The notes beneath the pieces are model-generated. The model searched no databases. It was not told the origin of the DNA and worked only from the letters and a program-made list of their open reading frames with translations. Of a stretch of DNA of 64,000 nucleotides, positions 36,239 to 44,293 are shown piece after piece. The translations under genes were made by a program, and so were the position numbers. Position 1 is the first letter of the stretch, and every line of letters starts with the position of its first letter. This DNA is from Dawidia cretensis (lineage in GTDB: Bacteria > Bacteroidota > Bacteroidia > Cytophagales > Cyclobacteriaceae), in the NCBI RefSeq assembly GCF_018598175.1, contig NZ_JAHESE010000016.1:62001-126000 (forward strand), written 5' to 3'.

Positions 36239-37432
36239 ATGTACTATTACCGATTGGGCAACATTCCTCCCAAGCGCCACACGCAATTCCGGCAACCCGA
36301 TGGCAGCCTGTATAAGGAAGAGCTGGTAAGCTCCGAAGGATTCTCCGGCATCTACTCCAACTTATATCATACCTACCCGCCCACGCGCATCAAGGCCTTG
36401 AAAGATCCGGTTAAATACGGGCCGACCCGCATCAACGATTACGCCTTGCGGCAAACCCACCTCAATACCTCCAAGGTTGCCACCACCGGCGACGACTACC
36501 TGAATGCCCGCAAGGTGCTGCTCACCAACGCTGACTGCTCGATTTCCATTTGCTCGCCCCGCCAGCGCAAAATGGACTATTTCTATAAAAATGCAGAAGG
36601 CGACGAGGTACTGTACATACACGATGGCAAGGGCACGCTCATCTCACCCTTTGGCAAGCTTGACCTCCGTCAGGGTGACTATATCGTTATACCCCGCACG
36701 GTAATTTATAAGCTGGAGTTTGAAGAAGGCCCGCTGCGGCTGCTCATCATCGAGTCGTCATCGCCAGTCGAAACAGTGAAGCGTTATCGAAACCAACTGG
36801 GACAGCTCATGGAGCACTCGCCCTACTGCGAGCGTGACATTCGTCCGCCACACGAGCTGATCACCGATACACGCCCGGGCGAATATTTACTGCAAATCAA
36901 AAAGCAAGGATACCTGCATCAGTATATATATGATTACAGTCCGCTGGACCTGGTGGGGTGGGATGGATTCCTCTGGCCTTATGCCTTTTCCATCCACGAC
37001 TTTGAGCCGATCACGGGCCGCATACATCAGCCACCGCCGGTGCACCAAACATTCCAGGCACACAACTTTGTGATCTGTTCGTTTGTGCCGCGTTTGTTTG
37101 ATTATCACCCCCAGGCTATTCCGGCTCCCTACAACCACAGCAACATCGACTCCGACGAAGTTTTATATTATGCCGAAGGTAATTTTATGAGCCGTCGTGG
37201 TATTGAACGTGGCTCGTTTACACTTCATCCCGGGGGGCTGCCGCACGGGCCGCATCCGGGCACCGTAGAGAAAAGCATCGGCGTAAAAGAGACCCACGAA
37301 TTGGCCGTAATGATCGACACATTCAGGCCATTATTCCTCACAAGTGATTCCCTGGAGTTCCTCGATGCCAACTATCCCATGAGCTGGACCGACCCCGCTT
37401 CGGGACCCTTTCATGAGGTAAATACGCCGTAA
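36239..37432 (+). CDS. hmgA: Homogentisate 1,2-dioxygenase
   Basis: Opens the ring of homogentisate to maleylacetoacetate in tyrosine/phenylalanine breakdown, using non-haem iron. The 397-residue protein opens MYYYRLGNIPPKRHTQFR and has the family's cupin-like two-domain layout. Likely iron ligands are His300, Glu307 and His336 or His339 (PYNHSNIDSDEVLYY, GGLPHGPHPG). It is shorter than the human enzyme, as expected for the bacterial branch. No other tyrosine-catabolism gene is in the window; it stands alone between terminators. Confidence 0.93.
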   Translation: MYYYRLGNIPPKRHTQFRQPDGSLYKEELVSSEGFSGIYSNLYHTYPPTRIKALKDPVKYGPTRINDYALRQTHLNTSKVATTGDDYLNARKVLLTNADCSISICSPRQRKMDYFYKNAEGDEVLYIHDGKGTLISPFGKLDLRQGDYIVIPRTVIYKLEFEEGPLRLLIIESSSPVETVKRYRNQLGQLMEHSPYCERDIRPPHELITDTRPGEYLLQIKKQGYLHQYIYDYSPLDLVGWDGFLWPYAFSIHDFEPITGRIHQPPPVHQTFQAHNFVICSFVPRLFDYHPQAIPAPYNHSNIDSDEVLYYAEGNFMSRRGIERGSFTLHPGGLPHGPHPGTVEKSIGVKETHELAVMIDTFRPLFLTSDSLEFLDANYPMSWTDPASGPFHEVNTP

Positions 37433-37559
37433 TAACCTGTCGTTCTGTTGATTCAACGGGTACGGGCGATGAGCGATTTGTTTCCTTTTCGCCCTAAATA
37501 TTACTACTGTGTTATATACGCATCATTGCCTAAACAAGGGGCATGTGATTTGCGTTTAT

Positions 37560-37582
37560 TGTAGTGTCAAACAACCACTACA
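37560..37582. promoter_or_regulatory. Inverted repeat just before a small gene
   Basis: TGTAGTG (37560-37566) and CACTACA (37576-37582) flank a nine-base spacer and end three bases before the ATG of the 67-residue protein. It could be an autoregulatory operator or a leader hairpin hiding the start. Confidence 0.4.
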
Positions 37583-37585
37583 TGT

Positions 37586-37789
37586 ATGACGAACTTTGAT
37601 CAGAAACACAAGATTTTGGCGTCGTTAGATTCGCTGGATCAGGAACAGACCCAGCAGGTGATGGCGTACATTAAAAGCCTGACGTACCGTTCGGCGGAAG
37701 AAATGTCGCATCAGAAATTTAAGCGCGAAGCAATGAAAGAGATCCGCCAGGCATTGGGTGGTACTCGCAAGATGCGACCGTATTTCTAA
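37586..37789 (+). CDS. Small hypothetical protein (67 residues)
   Basis: An all-helical soluble protein rich in glutamine, lysine and glutamate. The N-terminal half (KILASLDSLDQEQTQQVMAY) resembles the opening of small antitoxin-like or DUF2281-like proteins, in which a short helix pair precedes a DNA- or partner-binding tail. The C-terminal part is basic (REAMKEIRQALGG). No toxin-like gene follows. Codon use and a clear ATG support a real gene; the function is unknown. Confidence 0.6.
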   Translation: MTNFDQKHKILASLDSLDQEQTQQVMAYIKSLTYRSAEEMSHQKFKREAMKEIRQALGGTRKMRPYF

Positions 37790-37814
37790 ACGCCACGTAT
37801 TCTGACGGCGTACA

Positions 37815-37845
37815 CCGGGATCGTCACCATCCCGGCAGGGAATCA
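37815..37845 (+). terminator. Possible terminator after the small gene
   Basis: CCGGGAT (37815-37821) pairs with ATCCCGG (37829-37835), followed after a weak second GGG/CCC stem by TTTTT at about 37850. It begins 26 bases past the stop at 37789. The lack of an immediate T-run keeps the score low. Confidence 0.4.
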
Positions 37846-37926
37846 TACCCTTTTTAAATACTTCGGTATAAAACTGAAGCAGGAAGTCTGTCTTCTAAAA
37901 AATACGCGCTTTACGGGAATACCCTA

Positions 37927-38973
37927 CTAATTAAATTTTACGTAGTGCTCCCACTTCTCTAAGACATCCACAAAGTCTTGCGGCAAAGGTGATTCAAATT
38001 GCATAAACTGCTTCGTTACGGGGTGGTTAAAGCCCAGCGTCTTCGCATGCAGTGCCTGCCGTGGCATCAACTTAAAGCAGTTGTCAACAAATTGTTTGTA
38101 TTTGCTAAACGTGGTGCCCTTCAACACCTGGTCACCCCCATACATGGCGTCATTAAAGAGCGGATGCCCTAAATATTTCATGTGCGCACGAATCTGGTGC
38201 GTACGGCCTGTTTCCAACTTGCACTCCACCAGCGAAACATACCGCAAATCTTTTAAGAGGCTGTAGTGCGTAATTGCATGACGGCCCATGGTGCCATCCG
38301 GAAAGGACGCCGTAATACGCCGGTCCTTTAAGCTGCGCCCAACGTTCACGTTAATAGTACCCGCCGGCGGTTCCGGTACACCCCACACCAGGGCGTTATA
38401 GGTGCGCTCGATTGTATGGTGAAAAAATTGCCGCGCCAAGCCGGAGAGCGTCGCTTCGTCTTTTGCAATCACCAGCAGTCCCGAGGTATCCTTGTCGATG
38501 CGGTGCACCAGACCAGGACGCCCGTCATTGCCCTTCATTTCGGGCAGGTTCTGGAAGTGGTATACCAGGGCGTTCACCAATGTGCCACTCCAATTTTGGT
38601 AAGCAGGATGTACGACCATGCCCGCAGCTTTATCGACGATCAGCAAGTGTTCGTCCTCAAAAACAATATTCAGGGGGATGTTCTCAGGTGTAACCTCCGT
38701 ATCACGCGGTGGCTCGGGAAAAGAAACGGTAACGACATCGTTCGGATGCACCTTATAGTTAGGTTTCACATCCTTATCATTTACTTTCACAAAGCCGTCA
38801 TGAATGCCGTTCTGTACCTTCGTACGGGTCACGTTTGCCATCCGGGCTTGCAAAAACTTGTCGATGCGCAGCAGTGCTTGCTTGCGATCGGCCACAAACC
38901 GGTGATGCTCAAAGAGGGAATCATCTTCTTCCTGCTCCTGTCCGCCGGGGGGTACCTCGTCTTCTTCGATCAT
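37927..38973 (-). CDS. rluD: RluA-family pseudouridine synthase (RluD-like)
   Basis: Isomerises uridine to pseudouridine in large-subunit rRNA. The 348-residue protein has an N-terminal S4 RNA-binding domain at about 30-100 (LLRIDKFLQARMANVTRTKV) and the RluA catalytic domain with HRIDKDTSGLLVIAKD around residues 160-175, where the aspartate is catalytic. ETGRTHQIRAHMKYLGHPL follows. The ATG at 38973 is preferred over a GTG three codons upstream. S4 plus the RluA core suggests RluD, acting at positions 1911-1917 of 23S rRNA, but paralogues are common. Confidence 0.88.
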   Translation of the reverse strand: MIEEDEVPPGGQEQEEDDSLFEHHRFVADRKQALLRIDKFLQARMANVTRTKVQNGIHDGFVKVNDKDVKPNYKVHPNDVVTVSFPEPPRDTEVTPENIPLNIVFEDEHLLIVDKAAGMVVHPAYQNWSGTLVNALVYHFQNLPEMKGNDGRPGLVHRIDKDTSGLLVIAKDEATLSGLARQFFHHTIERTYNALVWGVPEPPAGTINVNVGRSLKDRRITASFPDGTMGRHAITHYSLLKDLRYVSLVECKLETGRTHQIRAHMKYLGHPLFNDAMYGGDQVLKGTTFSKYKQFVDNCFKLMPRQALHAKTLGFNHPVTKQFMQFESPLPQDFVDVLEKWEHYVKFN

Positions 38974-39115
38974 AATCGCCACAAAGGTAATGAAAGCGGC
39001 GTATCAATACCCCTCCGTAGAAGTACGTACGGGCATACTTTTTACAGGAAATATGTATGACGTTGAAACCTTACTGATTGTTGGCTTGTTCCACTTAAAC
39101 CACCTAACATACAAT

Positions 39116-39364
39116 ATGGTCTTTGCTGACGACATCCGGAAAACGATCTTAAAGCTCGCCGAAGAGCGCGGTGGAAAAGGTACGTTTGATGTAGCCGACA
39201 TAGCCCGCACCATCGACCAGCAGAACTGGCGTATGCTCATCGAGCAGGTTAAGCTCGTCGCCGCCATGCTCGTGCGCGAAGGAAAGATCAGCACGACCCC
39301 CTCTGATGCGGCCGCATACATGGCATCCACCAAACGCCCGGGTAAGCCTGGCGCCAAATCGTAG
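39116..39364 (+). CDS. DUF3253 small protein
   Basis: An 82-residue winged-helix-like protein of the DUF3253 type: IRKTILKLAEERGGKGTFDV and ADIARTIDQQNWRMLIEQV are the family's helix and turn elements, and a short basic tail follows. The ATG at 39116 is chosen because the 42 codons upstream lack family character and would run into the region divergent from rluD. The function of the family is unknown. Confidence 0.75.
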   Translation: MVFADDIRKTILKLAEERGGKGTFDVADIARTIDQQNWRMLIEQVKLVAAMLVREGKISTTPSDAAAYMASTKRPGKPGAKS

Positions 39365-39442
39365 CGCTCCTTTACCTTTTTCCATAAATTCATTTCTTTA
39401 CCTGCGTGAAATTTCTTTCTTCACGTAGCGAAAACAATCTGT

Positions 39443-40324
39443 ATGAAGAAAATCGCTTTGCTCGCGGTGCTGCTCATCTTAGCATCGTGTTTTTCAAAAC
39501 ATACACCCCCAGGGCCGTCTAATGCCTTTCAACCGGCCCGCAGAGTTTCCATGCTCACCGATAAGACACTCGAGGAAGTATCGGGCCTTGCCGCCAGCAT
39601 TACCAACCCCGGCTACCTGTGGGCACACAACGACAGCAATTCGGGTCCTGAGGTATTCCTCATAGACACGGCCCTCAACGTACGCCTTACCTGCGTCCTG
39701 AAGAATATCGAAAACCGCGACTGGGAAGACATCGCCGTAGGCCCGGGGCCCGATCCGACGAAGCACTATATCTACGTGGGCGAGATTGGCGACAACCTCG
39801 CCAAGCATACTTATAAGTATATCTACCGGTTTGAAGAACCCGTGCTCACCTCCGGACAAGCGCGGGTGGAGATAACCGACTTCACCACGCTATGCTTCCG
39901 GCTGGAGGACAAAAAGAAAGATACCGAAACCCTGCTGCTCGACCCCGCCACCAGGGACCTCTACGTCATCACCAAACGGGAAGAGCCCGTGCATGTATAC
40001 CAGCTGAAATATCCCTACGATGGCGGCGATACGCTGGTGGCCCGCAATGTGGCAGCCCTACCGTTAACCCAGTTGGTGGCCGGCGACATCCTGAGCAGCG
40101 GCGGCGAGATCGTACTAAAAAACTACAAGAAGATATACTACTGGCCTAACGAGTCCCACTTGCCACCGGTGTCGGCCCTGGCCGAGCTGCCACAGGAAAT
40201 ACCATACGAGGAAGAGCCCCAGGGCGAGTCCATTGCCTGGCGTCGCGACGGCCACGGATTTTACACGCTGAGTGAAACGAAAGGCAAGAAAAAAACGTAC
40301 CTGTACTTCTACGCGCGCAAATAA
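39443..40324 (+). CDS. Exported lipoprotein of unknown function (tandem paralogue 1)
   Basis: A 293-residue protein with a lipobox LASC near residue 16. The body looks like a beta-propeller-type fold, with marked conserved blocks ASITNPGYLWAHNDS, NRDWEDIAVGPGPDP, YIYVGEIGDNLAKH, DTETLLLDPATRDLYVI and IPYEEEPQGESIAWRRDG. I have seen the WEDIAVGPGP/GEIGDN pair in unnamed secreted proteins of several phyla. The acidic patches could bind calcium or a cation. It lies 19 bases before a close paralogue in the same direction, clearly a tandem duplication. Confidence 0.75.
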   Translation: MKKIALLAVLLILASCFSKHTPPGPSNAFQPARRVSMLTDKTLEEVSGLAASITNPGYLWAHNDSNSGPEVFLIDTALNVRLTCVLKNIENRDWEDIAVGPGPDPTKHYIYVGEIGDNLAKHTYKYIYRFEEPVLTSGQARVEITDFTTLCFRLEDKKKDTETLLLDPATRDLYVITKREEPVHVYQLKYPYDGGDTLVARNVAALPLTQLVAGDILSSGGEIVLKNYKKIYYWPNESHLPPVSALAELPQEIPYEEEPQGESIAWRRDGHGFYTLSETKGKKKTYLYFYARK

Positions 40325-40343
40325 ATCCTCTCAACCTTCCGAC

Positions 40344-41246
40344 ATGAAAAAGCTCTTGCTTCTGCTGTTGCTAGGCACCCCCTGGGTAGCCCCGGCACAA
40401 ATCCATAGCTTTTATGACACCACCTTCTTTTTGCCCGGCCAGCGGCTGGCAGAATCCAAGGCCCCCAAGCTGCAAGAGATCTCTGGCATTGCTGCCAGCA
40501 TCCGCAACCCCGGCTACCTGTGGGGCTTGAACGACAGCGGCAACCCGGCCGAAGTGTTGCTTATGAACGACAGCCTCAACATCAAGCTCATCGTCGGCTT
40601 TGGGAAAAAGCTCGTCAACCGCGATTGGGAGGATATTGCTGTAGGTCCCGGCCCCGAGCCCGGCAAGTCGTACCTCTACGTGGCCGAGATCGGCGACAAC
40701 CTGGCGTTGTTCCCTTACAAAATTATTTATCGCTTTGAAGAGCCCTTGCTGGCCGACGCCAAACGCGGCCAACTCGTCGTAAGCGATGTGACCCGCATCG
40801 TATTCCGGTTTCCCGATGGCGTAAAAGATGCCGAAACCTTGTTGCTGGATCCCACCACAAAAAACCTATACGTCGTCTCCAAGCGCGAGAATCCCGTACA
40901 CATTTATACTTTAAAATATCCGTACGACAACGCCGATACACTGGTGGTGCCCATCGTGGCCGAGTTACCCCTGACCATGATCGTTGGGGGTGACATCCGT
41001 CCCGACGGTTCCGTGGTGTTGAAAAATTACCGGCGGGTGTTCTATTGGGACAATCCCACCCATAAGCCATTGGAAGAATTATTAAAGCAGGATCCTTCCA
41101 TCATTCCGTACGAAGAAGAGCCTCAGGGGGAAGCCATGACCTGGCGCCGCGATGGCTCCGGCTTTTATACCCTCAGCGAGCGCAACCCGGGCAAGAAGAC
41201 TTATTTATATTTTTACAAGCGTCGCGACGAAAAAGCCGCTAAATAG
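40344..41246 (+). CDS. Exported protein of unknown function (tandem paralogue 2)
   Basis: A 300-residue protein with a signal peptide (LLLLLLLGTPWVAPAQ) but no lipobox cysteine. It aligns along nearly its whole length with the preceding protein: NPGYLWGLNDSGNP, NRDWEDIAVGPGPEP, YVAEIGDNLALFPYKIIYRF, DAETLLLDPTTKNLYVV and EEPQGEAMTWRRDG. More than half the residues look identical. One copy is lipid-anchored and the other free or periplasmic, so the copies may have split location. The ATG at 40344 is used; the earlier in-frame start overlaps paralogue 1. Its 3' end overlaps the convergent MATE gene by eight bases. Confidence 0.75.
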   Translation: MKKLLLLLLLGTPWVAPAQIHSFYDTTFFLPGQRLAESKAPKLQEISGIAASIRNPGYLWGLNDSGNPAEVLLMNDSLNIKLIVGFGKKLVNRDWEDIAVGPGPEPGKSYLYVAEIGDNLALFPYKIIYRFEEPLLADAKRGQLVVSDVTRIVFRFPDGVKDAETLLLDPTTKNLYVVSKRENPVHIYTLKYPYDNADTLVVPIVAELPLTMIVGGDIRPDGSVVLKNYRRVFYWDNPTHKPLEELLKQDPSIIPYEEEPQGEAMTWRRDGSGFYTLSERNPGKKTYLYFYKRRDEKAAK

Positions 41247-42576
41247 TTTTGGCTTTCCACTTGCCCGAGCGGATGTAGAAGAAGGCCATGCTGAACATCG
41301 ACGTCCAGTACACCCACTCCGAGCCCCACCCCCAGGTAATGGGCAGATTGAGATATTCAAGCACGATGTATACATACCCGCAGTAAATAAAGATTGTAAT
41401 AAACTCGATGCGCAGGTTCACCACGGTGTTGCCGGTACCCGTTACAGCATTCAGCCACACCGTGCCAACCGACATGAGCAGCAACGCGATCGAAACAATA
41501 CGTACCACTGGTATAGCCTCACGTATAAAGTCGTCACCTTGTCCATAGAATGACAGGAACCAGTGCGGTACCAGGTTTAAACAGATAAAGATCACCAAAG
41601 AGATCGCAAAGCTGATGCCTGAGATGCGTTTGATGAGCGGCACCACCTCGGGGGTTCTTCCTTGCCCGATAATGTTGCTCACCATCGTGTTGGTTGTGGA
41701 TGCAAAAGCCCACGAAAAGATGCCAAACAGTCCAAAGATGTTGCGCATGGTGTTGGAGATGGCCAGCGCACGTGCGCCGTGGTGCTCGATGAGGAGGTAA
41801 AAATACTCCCAGCTGGCAATGCTGATCGCATACTGTAGAATCAACGGCAGCGACTGCGTCAGGATAAGTTTTGTCATGGGCCAATTGGCCGAAGTGTCGT
41901 CAAAGAAGGCAAACGACCGGTGTAAACCTTTCAGTCGGATTACCGCATAGATCACCAACAGGCCTATGCCTTCTGCGATGATCGAGGCATAGGCCGCCCC
42001 GTTAAACCCAAGTTCCGGAAAACCGAGCTTGCCATAGATTAAAGTATAATCGAGAAAAATATTCACGACGGCCTCGCTCAGCGTGCCCCACACCAGAAAA
42101 CGCGTTTGGTTGGTGCCCACCAGTAATGCGTTGCGCATCACATACAGATATAACAGCGGCAGCCCCCAAATGCGGATCAGAAGGAAGTCGATCACTTGTT
42201 CCGCAATGATTGGATTGTGAATTACAGTCCGCATCACCGTCGGTGCCAGCATATACGTGATCAGAATGCCAAGCCCGGCGATGCCCAGGGCGATCCACAC
42301 CCCGTGCAAGAACAGCCGGCCTATTTCATGCGGTAGATTCTGACCAGCCCGGCGGGCAATGAGTGCTTGCAGACCGTTGTTCAAGCCGCTGCCGATCACC
42401 GCAAAGATCAAATAGTACACACCCGTAATGCCGGCACTGGCGAGCTCTTGTTCACCCAGCCCGCTCAGAAAGATGTTGTTTGTAATGAAATTGATCTGCG
42501 GTACCAACATCGAAAGCGTGATCGGTAACGCCATGCCCAAAATAGACCGATAGCCGGTTTGTAACTTCAATTCCAT
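41239..42576 (-). CDS. MATE family efflux transporter
   Basis: A 445-residue inner-membrane protein with about twelve helices in two similar halves, typical of the multidrug and toxic compound extrusion family driven by Na+ or H+. Motifs include LPITLSMLVPQINFITNNIF near the start and SLPLILQYAISIASWEYFYL at the start of the second half. The substrate cannot be told from sequence. It is a single gene, overlapping the end of the tandem paralogue gene by eight bases. Confidence 0.92.
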   Translation of the reverse strand: MELKLQTGYRSILGMALPITLSMLVPQINFITNNIFLSGLGEQELASAGITGVYYLIFAVIGSGLNNGLQALIARRAGQNLPHEIGRLFLHGVWIALGIAGLGILITYMLAPTVMRTVIHNPIIAEQVIDFLLIRIWGLPLLYLYVMRNALLVGTNQTRFLVWGTLSEAVVNIFLDYTLIYGKLGFPELGFNGAAYASIIAEGIGLLVIYAVIRLKGLHRSFAFFDDTSANWPMTKLILTQSLPLILQYAISIASWEYFYLLIEHHGARALAISNTMRNIFGLFGIFSWAFASTTNTMVSNIIGQGRTPEVVPLIKRISGISFAISLVIFICLNLVPHWFLSFYGQGDDFIREAIPVVRIVSIALLLMSVGTVWLNAVTGTGNTVVNLRIEFITIFIYCGYVYIVLEYLNLPITWGWGSEWVYWTSMFSMAFFYIRSGKWKAKTI

Positions 42577-42681
42577 ACGCCCGCAAATATTGGCAATGTG
42601 TCTCTCATACAGGTATAGTCAGGCGGAAAGTTTTTATGAAACGAATTTTCGACTCAAACTGGATTGGACCAGCTTACGTCG

Positions 42682-42711
42682 GGAGTTCCCCCATAAGCAT
42701 GGGGGAGCTCC
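42682..42711 (+). other. Strong hairpin in the leader of a tandem gene pair
   Basis: GGAGTTCCCCCAT (42682-42694) pairs with ATGGGGGAGCTCC (42699-42711) over 13 bases with one G-U, around a four-base AAGC loop. No T-run follows and no gene ends upstream on this strand, so it is more likely a 5' leader structure of the gene at 42771 than a terminator. Confidence 0.6.
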
Positions 42712-42770
42712 TGTGAAACCGAAACCTCAGCCTGCTTTCTTCGTTGTTTAGCTTTCAAACATCCCACTCT

Positions 42771-43577
42771 ATGAAATCAAAAATTTTACTGGTAGGGCTG
42801 CTGGGCGCAGCATCCCTGGCGTGGACCATGCCAGTGCGCGCGCAGGGGCTCATGAACAAGCTCAAGCAGAAGGCTGAACAAGCGGCCGAGAAAGCGCTGG
42901 ACAAAAAAGCACAGGAGAAGACGGGCGTAAACACCGGTGGCTGGTCAGACACACAAAGCACGAGCTCGTCTGGTAGCAGCAGCTCCGGCAATCCCAGCAA
43001 TAAAGGCGGTGGTGGTCTGGTGACAACACCCCCCGACGTAAAAGCAAACCTGGCCGAAGCCGAAACAGCGTTCAAAGCGACAAGCTATGGCGAAGCACGT
43101 TATGCCGTACAGCAAGCCATGCTTGGCGTGGAAATGGAGATCGGTAACAAAGTCTTGTTATCGCTGCCCGAGACCGTCAGTGGTCTTCCCTTCCAGAAAC
43201 CGTCCGACAAAGTGACCTCTACCGGTTGGGGATGGGTAGGTCTCACCATCGAACGCGAATACCTCAAAGACGATAAGCAACTGCGCACGCTCATTGCCAA
43301 CAACTCGGCGTGGATGTCGGCCATCAACCTCTACCTGGCCAACGGTGGCTATGCGCAAACCACCGGCGGCGAGCAGAACTGGAAACAAACCAAAGTAAAA
43401 GGCCATCGCGCCGTGATTGAATACGATGAGTCGAGTGGTTACAAGCTCAGCGTACCGCTGGGGCAAACATCGCTCATTGTATGGGAAGCTGTCAACTTCG
43501 CCACTGAACAAGAGGTCATGACCGCCGCCAATGCGTTTGACATAGACGGTCTCATCAAGACCCTGGGCGAACAATAG
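42771..43577 (+). CDS. Secreted hypothetical protein (tandem paralogue A)
   Basis: A 268-residue protein with a signal peptide ending near PVRAQ (residue 25). A short lysine/glutamine-rich helical segment follows (LMNKLKQKAEQAAEKALDKK), then a low-complexity serine/glycine linker at about 54-80 and a conserved C-terminal domain (EARYAVQQAMLGVEMEIGNK, TVSGLPFQKPSDKVTSTGWG). The latter is shared with the next gene, which lacks the helical and linker parts. The ATG at 42771 is preferred to a TTG at 42744. The function is unknown. Confidence 0.75.
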   Translation: MKSKILLVGLLGAASLAWTMPVRAQGLMNKLKQKAEQAAEKALDKKAQEKTGVNTGGWSDTQSTSSSGSSSSGNPSNKGGGGLVTTPPDVKANLAEAETAFKATSYGEARYAVQQAMLGVEMEIGNKVLLSLPETVSGLPFQKPSDKVTSTGWGWVGLTIEREYLKDDKQLRTLIANNSAWMSAINLYLANGGYAQTTGGEQNWKQTKVKGHRAVIEYDESSGYKLSVPLGQTSLIVWEAVNFATEQEVMTAANAFDIDGLIKTLGEQ

Positions 43578-43609
43578 CCCGTTCATTAACCTCTTTAACA
43601 ACGATTCTC

Positions 43610-44203
43610 ATGAAGAAACTAACGATACTAATTGTCGCGTTGCTGCCCCTCGTGGCCTACGCACAGGACTTTAACAAAGACCTTGCCTCTGCACGCACAG
43701 CCTATAGCGGCGGCAAGCTCGAAGACGCCCGCTTCGCCATGCAGCAAATGCTGAACGATATAGACGTGCTGGTCGGAAAAGAGATCATCAAAATATTGCC
43801 AGCGAAGATGGATGCCCTCGCTTCCAACCCCAAAGAAGATCAGGTAACGGCTAACACCGGTATAGCAGGCGCGCAGGTTCAACGCACGTATGGAACCGGC
43901 ACAAAAAACGCAACAGTCGACATCATGAGCAATTCGCCGCTTATCGGTTCCGTTAATGCCATTTTATCCATACCATTCGTGGGAAATTCAAGCGATGGTA
44001 CGCAGAAGGTTGTGAAAGTACAAGGCTATAAAGGGATCTTACAAAAGAGCACGGACACGGAAACGAACAAAGAGAACTTTACTTTGCAGGTGCCGCTGAA
44101 CTCCGCGCTGCTCACCTTTACTGTAAACGAAAGCAACGAAGCCGATGTGCTGCGGTTGGCCAACACCATTCCCGTAACACAGATCGCTAAAATGGTGCAG
44201 TGA
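43610..44203 (+). CDS. Secreted hypothetical protein (tandem paralogue B)
   Basis: A 197-residue protein with a signal peptide (LTILIVALLPLVAYAQ). Its single domain matches the C-terminal domain of paralogue A: EDARFAMQQMLNDIDVLVGK, KILPAKMDALASNPKEDQVT, then beta strands around IMSNSPLIGSVNAILSIPF. It follows A by 32 bases and is closed by a terminator. No family name comes to mind. Confidence 0.75.
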   Translation: MKKLTILIVALLPLVAYAQDFNKDLASARTAYSGGKLEDARFAMQQMLNDIDVLVGKEIIKILPAKMDALASNPKEDQVTANTGIAGAQVQRTYGTGTKNATVDIMSNSPLIGSVNAILSIPFVGNSSDGTQKVVKVQGYKGILQKSTDTETNKENFTLQVPLNSALLTFTVNESNEADVLRLANTIPVTQIAKMVQ

Positions 44204-44254
44204 GAATTTAGAATATATTCAGACGCGTAGCGCAAAGAAATAGCCCGTCCGAAG

Positions 44255-44287
44255 AAAGGAGTTTCCGTTACAGGAGCTCCTTTTTTT
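44255..44287 (+). terminator. Terminator of the tandem pair
   Basis: AAAGGAG (44255-44261) pairs with CTCCTTT (44277-44283), followed by a run of T to 44287. It begins 51 bases past the stop at 44203. Confidence 0.7.
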
Positions 44288-44293
44288 ATCTTG

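Noticed and set aside
35564-36295. 243-codon minus-strand ORF
   Set aside because: Covers the lipoprotein gene, the terminator and the hmgA start in antisense; not compatible with them.
38416-39060. 214-codon plus-strand ORF
   Set aside because: Antisense to the pseudouridine synthase; no family pattern.
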